From Phaseolus vulgaris (Eukaryota > Streptophyta > Magnoliopsida > Fabales > Fabaceae): DNA of 64,000 bases. Every line of letters starts with the position of its first letter. Positions within the stretch are counted from its first letter, which is position 1. Below are positions 22,786 through 34,541 of this stretch, one piece after another. The notes under the pieces are model-generated. The model saw only the letters and a list, made by a program, of their open reading frames with translations, ran no database searches and was not told the origin of the DNA. The DNA lies in the NCBI RefSeq assembly GCF_000499845.2, contig NC_023758.2, positions 790,811-854,810 on the forward strand, in the 5' to 3' direction. Both the position numbers and the translations under genes were made by a program.

Positions 22786-25700
22786 TTCAAACTCATGTTA
22801 CTTTTTTTCTAAATGGGTTGTGATTTTTTAATAGGTTATGTTTTTTAAAATGCTGATATAAATAATTTCTTAAAATAAATTAAAAATATTTTATCTAATA
22901 TAAATGAAATAATTTTATCAAAAATTCATCTACCAAATTAAATATTTTATCAGACAAGCGATTAGCATTATCCTTTTGTGTGAGAGCATATGTTTAGTGC
23001 CCATGAAATGCTATAAGTATAAACGGAAGACTAAAATGTAGGTCAATAATGCACATTTAGCTTCGTCTCAAACTCAATATTGTCCTTTAGCTGTGTTACT
23101 AACTAACCAAATCATAGTTGCTGATCGTTGAATAAATGGTTGTAGTTGATGATCTAAATAATGATGATCATACTTTCAATTATCATTTCTTTTTTGCTTT
23201 CCTACTCCTATTTTACAATCAATAATATGATTATTTTATTTTATTTATTTGACATATTTTGTTAATTTTTTTAATATTTAATTAATATAAATAAATAAAT
23301 AAATTTAAATAAAACAATAGTATTATTGGTTATGAAGTGAAAGTTTGAAAAATAATAATGTCAAACTGTCATCATCTTTCTAGAGAAGGAAAAAAAATTG
23401 AATGATGAGAGTGTGACATTTTGTTTTATTCAGAGTGATGATAGTTTTGACACTTATTTTTTTACACCCCACTTGACATTATTAAATAGTCGGTTATATT
23501 TTACAATTTTCATCAAAACCAAGTTAAGAATTTATGAAAAAAATAAAATAAAAGGATTAAATAGAAGATTTTAATAGACATGAAAATGAATTTTAAATAT
23601 CACTTAGTCTTACAAAATGGCGAGAATTTAATCTAGTTTATGTAATCTTTGATAATTAGGAGATGTTTGAAAAAAAATGCATAGAAGAGAGAAAAGAGAG
23701 TTGAGATTCATTCGTCAGTAGGCTTACGCGGACGATCCTCCAATTCTTGTTTGAAAGTGATATACGAAAAAAAACAACGTGTAAGCGTAGAATGGAAAGT
23801 TCTGAAAGGCAACGAGTGAATAAAAAAAGTATGATACTATCATTATGTAGTACCTAGGTTAACAAATAATCATAAAATTAAGGAAGAAAAGTGATAGTGG
23901 TGTTTAAAAATAATAAACATAATTGAAGAAAGGCATGTTGTTATATTTTAATTTGAGCATTTTCCTTCCGGTTTGATGGGAGAGGGAATGACCAAAGGGT
24001 TGGTACGCCACATTATCCACACACACAACCTATGATTTTAAACAATACGTGAGTTTAATAATTATAAATGTTATAGTATCATTAAACGACTTTCTTCCTT
24101 ACTTTCATTCTTCTATCTTTATTTTTCATTCTTCTTTCTTTATTTTTCATTCTTCTTTCTTTATTTCATAAAGAGAGGTATTCTGACGTTCAAGTGAGAT
24201 ATTGGTATTTAGTGTTTGGTGTAATTAATGTGTAATGATGATGTATATTTTTCTCAAAACTCATGACTATTTATATGATTATCATAGATCATTTGTTATT
24301 AGGTCAAATTAGAACTTTGGATTGTAATTAAGAGCGTATTACTTAATGTTTAATCACTGTCTGGTGTGGTTAACTTTTTGATTGGACTTAGTAAATTTGG
24401 TCTTGTTGGTCTGCACTAACTAGATATTGAGATCTCTATCTGTCATCCGATACCGATACAATAAAATAATAAATTAGGTTTTGTATAACTAGAACAAACT
24501 AAATAATTATGACAAGAATAATAAAAAGTCCCTTAAGAAACATAGACAATGTTAAGTGATTTCATAGGGATTTGTATCTTGCATCTGTTATCTCTAGTTT
24601 GGACAATTTTGTTAAATAGTGTATAGACTAATTAAATGGTGATATTTGTATATGTGTTGGGACACCTGTAAACTATTCTTCTTTTAATTTATTTTATTCT
24701 TTACTAAAAAAAATACATACTACAAAGTATTGCAACACAAACTTATTTTATTTAACAAAATTTGTATTTTTTTCAATAAAAAATTCGTATATTTACATAC
24801 ATTTTTTAATTTAACAAAATTTTAAATTATCTTTAAAAAAATTCAAAAGATAAGTCAGTTTTTAATATACAACTTTAATTTCAAGTTATGAATTAAAACA
24901 CAACTTTCGTATAATTAAATAAATTATCCATGAAACTATGTTTCAAAATACAAAACGTGGTTATATCATTTAAAAAATAAAAGTACTTTTTATTTATTTT
25001 TTAGAATTTCCCTAATATCTAAGAAACATTTTAAAAATATGATTAGATACATTTTTATATTTATGTTATTTTTTGGATTAATTATGAGTTTATATTATTT
25101 ATTTTTATAACGTGACATTTGTTGTGGGAGAATCCTCCCATGCTTCTCAGATAATATGACAGTAAAACCTTGAAATTTGTTTGTTTATCTTTAAAAAGAT
25201 GTTAGTTTAACATATGTACAGTAAGCATTTACAACATTTCAAAACAATAAAATTTGTTTGACATAACTAAAAAAAATTCCTTTACAACTGATTGTTATAA
25301 TAAAATATTACATTATAATAAAATAATAATTTATTTAGATATCAATTAGATGTAATCAATATTAAAGTATTATTGTTTTTTCAAAAAATTTCAATCTTTT
25401 CACACTAACTCACATTTAAGTAAAAGATATTTTTTTTGTTCATTATACTTTCACATCTAATTCTTTCTTCTACAATTACTTACCAATCAATGGTAATATT
25501 ATTTTAATAATTTTCTATATTTTTTAATTATAAATTTATTTATTATTATTATTATTATTTTATATATATATATATATATATTCTAAATTTATGAAATAAA
25601 AAATGATATACAACTATGTCAAAATGTAGTTTTCTTATTTTTTCTTCTATTTTTATAAATTATAATCTGGATCACTTCATTGTTGTTGTCTTATGTTTAG

Positions 25701-26340
25701 ACCCATGCTTTACGATGTTTATTGACTTTGCAGGTGATATTATTCCTTTCCTATTTCAACGTTTACTAGGATTTTTAATGTAATTGTATTCCTTCTCTGT
25801 GTGCATGGTAGAAATCATACTTGTCTAACTAAAACGTTTGACTATATTCACAAATCCGTGTTTTGCTTGATATGTGGATGAGTAAAATTATTTGTTCATT
25901 CATAAAATGCGTTGAAGAAAGATTAGATTGAATCACTGTTGATTATAACCATCAACCCAATCCATTATACCTAAACAAAAATTATATAATCAATTATACA
26001 TGCAATCATAATTAATTATGTATTTTTTTTAAAACATCATTAATTACGTCGAAGCCAATAATCAGTTATAATCTCTATTTTGCTACAGTCTTATCGTTCT
26101 ATATAATTAATTTATATTTTTAATTATATATTATGTATGTTATGCAAATTACATGTCAATCATAATAATAATAGATTAAGTATATCATATAATGTGAAAT
26201 AATAATAAATGGAAAATAAAATAAAAATAATAATAATAAAAGTAAAAGTAAAATTAAAATTAAAATTAATTTATAAATATTATTATGAAGTGAACCCATA
26301 AAAATCGACTGATGGGTTACACTTTCACTAACACTTGTTA
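22786..26340. other. AT-rich intergenic DNA
   Basis: No gene was recognised. A pyrimidine-rich 22-bp tandem repeat lies at 24103-24168, and a short AT run at 25561-25580. Confidence 0.45.
24103..24168. repeat. 22-bp pyrimidine tandem repeat, three units
   Basis: TTCATTCTTCTTTCTTTATT repeats with one variant first unit (ATCTTT for TTCTTT). Confidence 0.85.
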
Positions 26341-26355
26341 GGATAGACTTGAAAT

Positions 26356-26487
26356 GACTCTGATACCATATTATAAAGTGAACTTTAAGTTTAACTCAAT
26401 CCCATAAAACCAGCTCATAAGGTGAGGTTGATACCCACTTATATACAATGAATTGTCTTCATCTCTAATCGATATGAGATTTCCAAG
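26356..26487 (-). mobile_element. Short LTR plus primer-binding site (TRIM-like), copy c
   Basis: Reading the minus strand, an LTR of about 119 bp runs from 26487 (TTGGAAATCTCATATCGATT) to about 26369. It is followed at once by TGGTATCAGAGTC at 26368-26356, which matches the usual primer site complementary to initiator tRNA-Met. LTR followed by this site fixes the orientation and class: an LTR retroelement with very short LTRs. No coding region remains. Confidence 0.68.
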
Positions 26488-26837
26488 AAATATTTTATTT
26501 TATAAAAAAAAATTATTACAACATTCAAATACCTAGGTTGTTTTGTTTTTCTTTCACTTTTCTTTGTCTCTCACTTACTTGAAACGAGCATACTTCCTAA
26601 TAATCTTTGGGAGTATTTGTTCTTTTCTTTTCCACTTTCTCTGATTTTCACTTTTGAGTCCAAACACGGTTTTAAGTTATGAAAATGTTCCAAAAGCGAG
26701 GAAGATAAAAGAAAATACATTAGATGGATCTAAACAAGAACCCATAGTTTGACCAAACGTAAATGTGATTAAAGACAGAGATCAGCCGCATTCAAAAGTC
26801 ACCAACTGACAACGAAAGAAAATGGGATACATTTTCA
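26488..26837. other. Upstream region of bHLH copy 2
   Basis: No gene was found. This is presumed promoter; the GC level rises towards 26750. Confidence 0.4.
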
Positions 26838-26843
26838 CACGTG
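26838..26843 (+). promoter_or_regulatory. G-box (CACGTG) upstream of bHLH copy 2
   Basis: A perfect CACGTG palindrome sits about 40 bases before the likely TATA box. G-boxes are the binding site of this bHLH class and of MYC2-type jasmonate factors, so self- or cross-regulation is possible (inference). Confidence 0.4.
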
Positions 26844-26881
26844 CTCATATGGACCCGGGTATGAAGCGTGTTCGATGCTCC

Positions 26882-26889
26882 TTATATTA
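26882..26889 (+). promoter_or_regulatory. Probable TATA box of bHLH copy 2
   Basis: TTATATTA is followed by a pyrimidine-rich leader typical of a plant 5' UTR, then a good donor site at 26986. The promoter would therefore lie some 370 bases before the ATG, with a leader intron between. Confidence 0.4.
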
Positions 26890-26985
26890 CCTTCCCAACA
26901 ACATCGTTTTTCTCATCTCCCACCTTCACAACCTTAATCTCTTCTCTTCAATCTCTATCCATCCTCTTCTCCACTTTCACTCAAG

Positions 26986-27235
26986 GTACCCCAATCTTCT
27001 TTCCTTCCCACTCTCTTCGTTCACGTATATACTCTTCTTTTTCTAATTCTTGTTTTCAAATAACCATCAACTTTCCCACTTCTTTTGGCATTTTACTCGT
27101 TCATGTTTCATTTATTACTTCACCTCATGCACATGCACATCATTTTCATTTAACTATTGGGAAATAATCTCATTTCTTGATCCTTCAATTATCATCTGAA
27201 ATAATTTATTGATCTCTTGATTGACTCTCTTTCAG
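26986..27235 (+). other. Predicted 5' UTR intron of bHLH copy 2
   Basis: It starts CAAG|GTACC and ends after a pyrimidine tract at TTTCAG|GC, 27 bases before the ATG. The 250-base length is normal for a plant leader intron. Open frames across this stretch lack any family similarity. Confidence 0.45.
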
Positions 27236-27262
27236 GCCCTCTATAAACGAAGGAATCTGAAG

Positions 27263-28916
27263 ATGATGGAAATCGCGTCCACCAACTACTTCCCTGAACT
27301 TGTAAGGAACTCATCACAAGCTTCTTAGCACACCAATTTGGAAACATATAAACAGAAAAGGTAATCTTACTTTGATTTTTAACAGGAAATGGAGTATCTT
27401 AGCTTTCTTGATCAATACCAGATGGATTCTATTGCATGCCCACTGGATGACTTCGACTTCGAGTCTTTCTCCGGATCCCCAGAGAGCAATTCATCTTATC
27501 AGCTCAACTCCGAAAGCACACCAAATTGTTTCCCAGCTGAAAGTCCTGATCTGTCTGTTACCCCTCCAAGACCAACCAAGAGGATCAAGACATTCAATAC
27601 CTTCAAAACGTGTGCCAGTCACTTAATTTCCCAGAATGTTTCCGCTTCTCCATCCTCTCAAATTATTTCTTTTGGCCACGTTAATGCTTCACCACGTGGT
27701 TCCCACCAATTTCACAACCTCCATGGGAGGCCTAAAATCGAAAACCCGTCTAGTGAGAACATGGACTTTACAGACTTCGTTTCTCAAGGTTCATATGAGG
27801 GCAAAAGTTTCCTCAGTTCTGATAATAGAACGAACCTGGTTGGCATAACCACTAGGAACCCAATCCAAGCCCAAGAGCACGTAATAGCTGAAAGAAAACG
27901 AAGGGAAAAGCTCAGCCAGAAGTTCATCGCTCTTTCTGCCGTCCTCCCTGGCCTCAAGAAGGTACTGTCAGCTTAACAATTGCTATTCTTTTTTCTATCT
28001 ACGAAAGTTTCGGTGTGCTAGGTGATATCCTCATCAGGGTCATGACAAACCTCTAGGTTGAATTCAATGAACACTTGAGCCACTTATATGTTATCTGTTG
28101 ACAGACTCCTACTCGTGTATGTACAAACTTTATTAGACAACCTGGCATAACAATTGCTATGTTAATTCAACTCTCATGCACGATCCACCTCCAATTAAAT
28201 CACAGTTACAATTTATATATATGAACAACACACACGGTTGAAGACTTAACCTAAGTTCAACCAACTATAAATAAATGCTGAACTAAGTTATCTGGGTGGT
28301 TGCATGCACAGATGGACAAGGCTTCAGTGTTGGGAGATGCTATCAAGTATGTGAAACAACTGCAAGAGCGCGTGCAAACTCTGGAGGAGAAAACAGCGAA
28401 GAGCACAACCGGTTCTTCAGTCCTGTTGAAAAGATCTATTCTCTTTGCTGACGATGAAAATTCTGACAGCCACTGCGACCATTCACTCCCTGAAATCGAA
28501 GTCAGAGTTACCGGGAAAGACGTACTCATAAGAACTCAAAGCGATAAACACAGTGGGCGCGCGGCAAAGATACTCAGCGAATTAGAAAAGCTTCATTTCA
28601 TTGTCCAGAGTAGCAGCCTTTTGCCCTTCGGCAATAACAATATTGATGTAACTATTATTGCTCAGGTAAAAAGTTTATTGCGTAGTACTAGTGAAGAATA
28701 CTCATGCAATGCAAGTATGCTTTAGTTAATCACCGTTTCAGATTAAATTCAAATTCATTGCTCAATTTCTTTTCTCTACTACATAATAGTCTCTCACAGC
28801 TAGACCAAGACCATAATAGTATTTTCGCTTTCCTGCAGATGAAGGAAAATTACATGGCAGCAAAGGATCTTCTAGGAAGGTTACGACAGGCTTTGAAGCA
28901 AGTTGATGGGGCCTAA
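27263..28916 (+). CDS. bHLH transcription factor, subgroup IVa (bHLH25/NAI1/TSAR-like), copy 2
   Basis: Four exons: 27263-27301, 27386-27961, 28312-28665 and 28839-28916 (TAA), all phase 0, giving 348 residues. The N-terminus reads MMEIASTNYFPEL, followed by an acidic and Ser-rich region. The basic region HVIAERKRREKL starts near residue 178, helix 1 is LSQKFIALSAVLPGLKK, and helix 2 starts MDKASVLGDAIKYVKQLQER in exon 3. The C-terminal part resembles the ACT-like domain. Exon borders fall at the same protein positions as in copy 1, so the two share ancestry. This copy keeps the usual Lys-Phe in helix 1, so it is the more conventional DNA binder. The 5' UTR probably has its own intron (26986-27235, CAAG|GTACC to TTTCAG). 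The second ATG at 27266 is an alternative start. Target genes cannot be told from sequence. Confidence 0.92.
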
Positions 28917-30804
28917 CTGGTTCAAGGAATTTATGTTTATGATGTGCATGATACAAGAATAAGTTTAGTGAATAATGATTTTAATCGCAGTGCTTTATTT
29001 TTCCTTTTTCATCCATGATGTGGATTCTGGAGTTATATATGAAGGGCCTGCGAGTAGTTTGCACAGAGTGTACAAGGGTTTGTTCTGGTCTGAGGTGTGG
29101 GGCTTTCAACAGAAGCACATGGTGCCAAGGTGTTTTCTTCTGTTGCTTTTTGCGTAGTTGATTAGTCGCTATGTTACCCTACACCAGAATAGCATTTTCA
29201 ATCTTTTGGTAGATTTTTTTCCATCATCAAGGGGGTTTTTTCAGAGGCTTTGACTTATCATATAGACCTCTTTCTTGTATTATCTCAGCTTGTGAAAAAG
29301 GTTCTGGTTTGATAGATACTAAATAGCAGACACATATTTTAAATTTGTTCCTCTGTCGTTTTGTGTTTGGTCACACTTCTATATAAAATTCTTCTAATTG
29401 TAGCCGCGACAACTTGGTATTCTTTTCTTTCTCAAATATATTTTATTCTGTTTAGTTGCATATATCTTTTTTGTGGGTCAAGTTATATATATATTGCTTC
29501 GAATATTCATTCATTTATATATTGTTTTGGAAATGATGGATCTAAACTTCAATTCATACTTATAAAGTTAAAAAAATAAAAGTATAATAAATAACATTAT
29601 ACGTCATTCTATGGTTAAAAAACCTTGTTTAATTCCTATGCTTAAATTAAACTTTTTTAAACTTTTTACTAGGAATTAAAAGGAAGTGTAAAGATGAAAA
29701 ATATTGTGCTTAATTATAGAAGTTAAATGAGTAATTAAATGTAAATAATATTGGTCTTAGTTTTGGTTTTAACTTTTCTTTATAAATATAAGAAGTAATT
29801 GGAAATTAATATAGGAAACCAGTTGGTCCCACAAGAGATTATGCGATCTCCTTGCTAATCTGGTAATCATTTGAATATACCCATGCCTTTCTTCGATCTA
29901 CAGCTATGTTTAATTATTTTATATTACTATTAGTTTCGTCATAATACTTCCAACTATTATATTATTATAGTTAATTCATAAACCAATCTACAAGTCTCTT
30001 TGTCCTTTCGAGTCATGCCAATTAAAAAAATGAACAAGAAAGCAAATGCTATATACACCTCATTTCTAATTGACTTTTAACCATTACAGGATGTTCATTT
30101 TTTATTAACGTTTTTTATACATAAGAGTAAAGCATTCATACCAATTTCCCAAACAGTCAATTCACTGGGTCTTCTTTAGTGGGCTATACGAATAGGGTGA
30201 AATGGCCAATGTGTTTTCAGTTTTAAATTCGGCTGAATCTCTTTCACTCTTTTATAGGTAGTGTCACTTGAGTAAATGATTGAATAGCAACTAATTTAGA
30301 AAAAAAATAGTTTTATAATAATTAATTTAGATATCATTTTATAAATTAAAAATTATTGGATACTAAAATGGTATTTATTATTAATAAAAATTATAATATA
30401 ATTAGATATTATATTTTTGGTAACTAATAAAAGGGATAGGAAACATGTTGTCATCATCCGAAGCGCAGACCAATGACATAGATTCATAAAAAGATAGGGA
30501 ACAAGTTGTCATTGTCACTGATGAGGAAATTGGAGTAGGATTATCTGGAAGACCTACCAATACCTTGTTTATTAAGGAAATAATCAAATTATATGCAATA
30601 TTGTACAATATTGTACCCAATTATATACTTATATACAATTAATTTAATAATGATAGAAGTGGATCCTTGCCTAATTAGATTGTAATTTGGAGAGAGAAAG
30701 TCTCCCTATACTAGTATATATTTATTTCCTATACATAAATTCATGTAAACAACAATAAGAAATATCTTTTTTTCTTACCATTTTTTATATATCATTTTTT
30801 TATA
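28917..30804. other. 3' flank of bHLH copy 2 and intergenic DNA
   Basis: The first few hundred bases probably contain the 3' UTR. Around 30650-30770 a segment resembles the tail of a copia LTR (CAATAAGAAATATC after a TATA-like stretch), but no primer site follows. No gene was recognised. Confidence 0.4.
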
Positions 30805-31110
30805 TTGTTGCAACAAAGTTACGTCGATTACATGACGAGTAGAATATGGGAAGGCGAGGATCAACGGGAATTAAAGTTGGTCTTCCATGGACACAAGCTC
30901 AGTAAGTATGGGATTCCTCATCCCAAATTAAGGTCACGATGCTTAATACTGAGTTGTTGTTACTGTGCAACCTTAGTTTTGAGACCAGTAATAAAGGTCT
31001 CATATAAGATTTTGTTGAGAGGTGGCACCGTGACACCAACTATTTCCACCTCCCTATTAGTGAGATTATTATCACTATGGATTATGTATCTGCATTGTTC
31101 AATCACCCAT
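30805..31110 (+). pseudogene. Plant mobile domain (MAIN-like/transposon-derived) pseudogene
   Basis: The first frame reads RIWEGEDQRELKLVF and IPHPKL. After a frameshift the second frame reads LLLCNLSFETSNKG, a TAA stop (31005-31007), then DFVERWHRDTNYFHLPISE and IIITMDYVSALFNHPLRG. The order matches the plant mobile domain, whose hallmark is a VERWRPETHTFHLP-like stretch followed by an ITLxDVxxLLGLPxxG-like one. Such domains occur in MAIN/MAIL proteins and in Mutator- and gypsy-related transposons. With a frameshift and a stop, this copy is dead. Weak similarity may continue to about 31300. Confidence 0.65.
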
Positions 31111-34100
31111 TAAGGGGCATTTATGAAAGTATGTGACACTATATATCACACCAACGTCATTATTGTTAGTAGAGCTTCTTTTGATAGATTTTGGTGGAAA
31201 AGTTGAGGCAATGTCGTAGTTCTTATGTTTGACTAAGCTAGTTGTGCAAGGAGTATTTATTATCATTGATGATCGATGATTGCACTTTGTTGACCATCTT
31301 GTTACTTATGACACTAACTTCACATCCTTTAAAAAATGTAGTCATATACATACACTGGTTTAGATCAGTGTCACATCCCTACACACTTCCTCAGACAAAC
31401 TAAGATCAACCTATGTATTATCGTCAAGCACATAGTCTAGATGATGGTCTGACATGATCGTCTTCACAACATGAGTATGCTTGTCTGGTGATTTATCTTC
31501 ATTATTATGTTATCATGTTCTTTTTCAAGTGCCTAGCTAATTGATGACTCCTTTACGACAAGTGTACAATGTCAAAAGTAATAATTTGTCCCTATGACAA
31601 ATATAGAACTCATAAAGAATAATTGAATTATCAAGTATAAGATTCAATAAATAAAAAAATAATAATAAAGTTTGTTGGAAGTTTGTTATAATGATTGCAA
31701 GAATTATAAAGAAAGCAAGTTAAAGAGTTTGTTAATTCAATTAAGAAAATTGGGATTGAGATTCATCCTTCTTGCTCTTTTTGTATTTTGAAAAGCATAG
31801 TAATATTCTATCATTTGATTGATGTTGATGCCCATATAAAATTAATTTATATCGATTCCTCGCATATAAAGTTATTAAGAGAGTCTCTTAAATATCGATT
31901 CCTCACATATTTATAAAAATTCTTTAGCATTATGATTAGATGTTAATAACAATTAACATTTCAAATCTATTCCAAGCATTCAAATATGTTAAGCATTATC
32001 ATTTGGGTCAGAAACTTAGAGATACTTTTCAGTCAAATCTAAGGATCTATATCATGATAAACATGCATTACAAATAAAATGCAGTACCAATCTTCAATCA
32101 AGAACAAAATATTATATTTAAATATCACCTCAATGAGTTTGAATAGATTACTCCAAATTTCAAAGGGTAGAATTAGCCATTCATGTTGATCATTACAAGC
32201 ATGGAAAACAATAAAAGAAGATCCAAAATGTTTCTCCTTGATGACTACCTCCTTTAGGGTTTTCTATCACCTCATATTCTCCCAATTGATGTTTATGGTT
32301 GTACCTCACACCTCATATTTAACCTAGTTAGGCTTAGACTAAGTGACTTCTCACCTAGGCGTGATTGGACAAAAACAAGTCCAACATCTCTGAAGTGATC
32401 TCGCATCCTCTTAAAGCTTTTGGCTTAGGCGAGTGTTTAGAGCATTCCAGTTTTTCCTTTTTTATCTTGTATATGTTGGGTCTATTAGTGTCTAAGTTAA
32501 AGAGAGGGGGTGACTTGAGCTTTTAAAATTTTTTGCAAACAAAACTGATTTTCAGTAATCCTGAGAAAAAGAACATATTGATTTTAAAAATAATATATTT
32601 ATTTTCTGATTACTTTATCAAAACCAAAAACTTAACCAGATTAGTTTTAAATCCAGTGAGTGATTTCCCAGAACAGTGCAGACACCTTAACAACACCAAA
32701 GATTAAGAAAGATTTTACAACAAGAAATCCAACTTTGAATCTTTAACAACCAATCTTGAAAAGAATATGAATCTTGAACAAAGTTATTTTAAATATTTTA
32801 TTACTCTCTTTAAACACACAGATTCAGGTATCCACAACCAATAACTTTTTTAGAATCTTGAATAACAGTATATGACCGCCCAGAAAGAACAGATTCAATT
32901 TCAAATCAACAGAATTATTTTATTGCAAATTATCAAATATGCAGAATTGAGTGCATGGATTGAGAAGAAAATGACACACAGTTTATACTGGTTCACTAAT
33001 CAAGAATTGCATTCAGTCCCACCTCACACTAAGGTTTGGTGAATATTGTTCCTATTAAAAAAATTCTATTAAATAAACTATTTGTTTTAAAATTCAAAAA
33101 CTCTTTAAAATAAATCATTTGTGTTTGAAATTAATTACAAAAACATATAAATATACTTTAAAAATCCAAAAATAATGTATTTTCAAATGTATACTCTGAA
33201 ATATATCTTTTGTATTCTGGTATCTACAATCCCAAATACAATTTTTAAACAATTAAAATGGATTTTTATATTATATTATATGGGGTGCAATTGATTTCTA
33301 TCGGGGTGCAGATTGTAAAACCTTGAATGTGAAGGGGCACCATATTATGTGGGCCATGAAGCCCAACCTTTTGAATGTGTAAGGATAGTATGGTCGAAAA
33401 AAAAATAATTTCTTCCTACATCATATCAATTCTAACTTGCACCTTATTACTTTTTAAATTTCCAAAATTACCCTTATTTTGAATTTAAGCATTGAAACAA
33501 TAAATATAATTCAAAAAATAAAAAATAAATTATGGACAAAAAAAAATAACACAAAATTAAAAATGCATTTTAGATAAAAAATTCCAAAATTCAAAAATGT
33601 GTTCTGCATATTCAAATCCAGAATATTTCTAGATAAAAAATTCCAAAAATAATCTTTATTTACACCCTCTTTTATTTAAGGTTATTTTTGTCATTTTAGA
33701 AGAATAGTTTTATCATTTTCAATAACAGGTTGAATGCATGTTAGAATTGATATGGTAAAGAAAGAATTTGCTAAAAAAAAGTTATTGAGATGGACTGGGT
33801 TTTATTTGGAGCACTAAGTCCATTCACGATTCTACTAGTGAATTTAAGAAGATATGATCTAAGAAATATTTTAAAATTAAACCTGAATCAATAAATTAAA
33901 AAATACATTAATATAATATGTAATTTAGAGAAAAAAATATAAAATATAAAGTAGATAAACTAATTTTATAATTTTATAACTAATAACTATATTAATATTT
34001 ATTCAATTACATATGATACTGTTTTTGTAAAAAAAAAATGTATTCATAGAAGTTTAACATGCATGGAAATAAATTAACTTCAATTAGATTCAAAAACCAA

Positions 34101-34411
34101 ATTGAATCCAATAAAATTATTAAATATTTTTGTTTCCAACATTTTCTTGCTCTACTTGAGTTTTGTAATTTTTGAATTAAATGTTGAACACCCTTTTTTA
34201 CCATTTACTTTCTCCCATGCTTAGCATTCCATTGCTTTGCTAGACTTAACATGGGGCAGGGCAATTTAAAGCTCTTTTATCCTCATGTGATGAATAATTG
34301 ATAATGACTATTTTCAAACAAAACAATCACGGTTTAATTAAAAAATATATTTTTTTAGTATAACTGAACTTATAAAACTAGATTTACATTTATTTATATA
34401 TCATAAAATAT
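31111..34411. other. Repeat-derived intergenic DNA
   Basis: The block 31540-32480 has the look of an old LTR element (repeated TATCGATTCCTCGCATAT-like pieces at 31850 and 31900), but no ends or proteins could be defined. At 32980-33040 TTATACTGGTTCACT resembles LTR sequence of some copia elements. No gene was recognised. Confidence 0.3.
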
Positions 34412-34541
34412 ATTAGTGAACTTTAAGTCTAACTCAATCTTATAAAATCGATTCATGAGATTGAAGTTTACCTTCACTTATATATAATATATATAATAGG
34501 AAAGACTATTATCTCTAGTTTATGCAGAATTTCCAACAAAA
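34412..34541 (-). mobile_element. Short LTR (TRIM-like family), fragment d
   Basis: It contains AGTGAACTTTAAGTCTAACT at one end and ATCTCTAGTTTATG, then TTTCCAACA, at the other, in the family order. It is diverged and has no primer site. Confidence 0.5.

Noticed and set aside
30600..30790. Copia LTR tail
   Set aside because: TATA-like and CAATAAGAAATATC motifs fit, but no primer site or LTR start was found.
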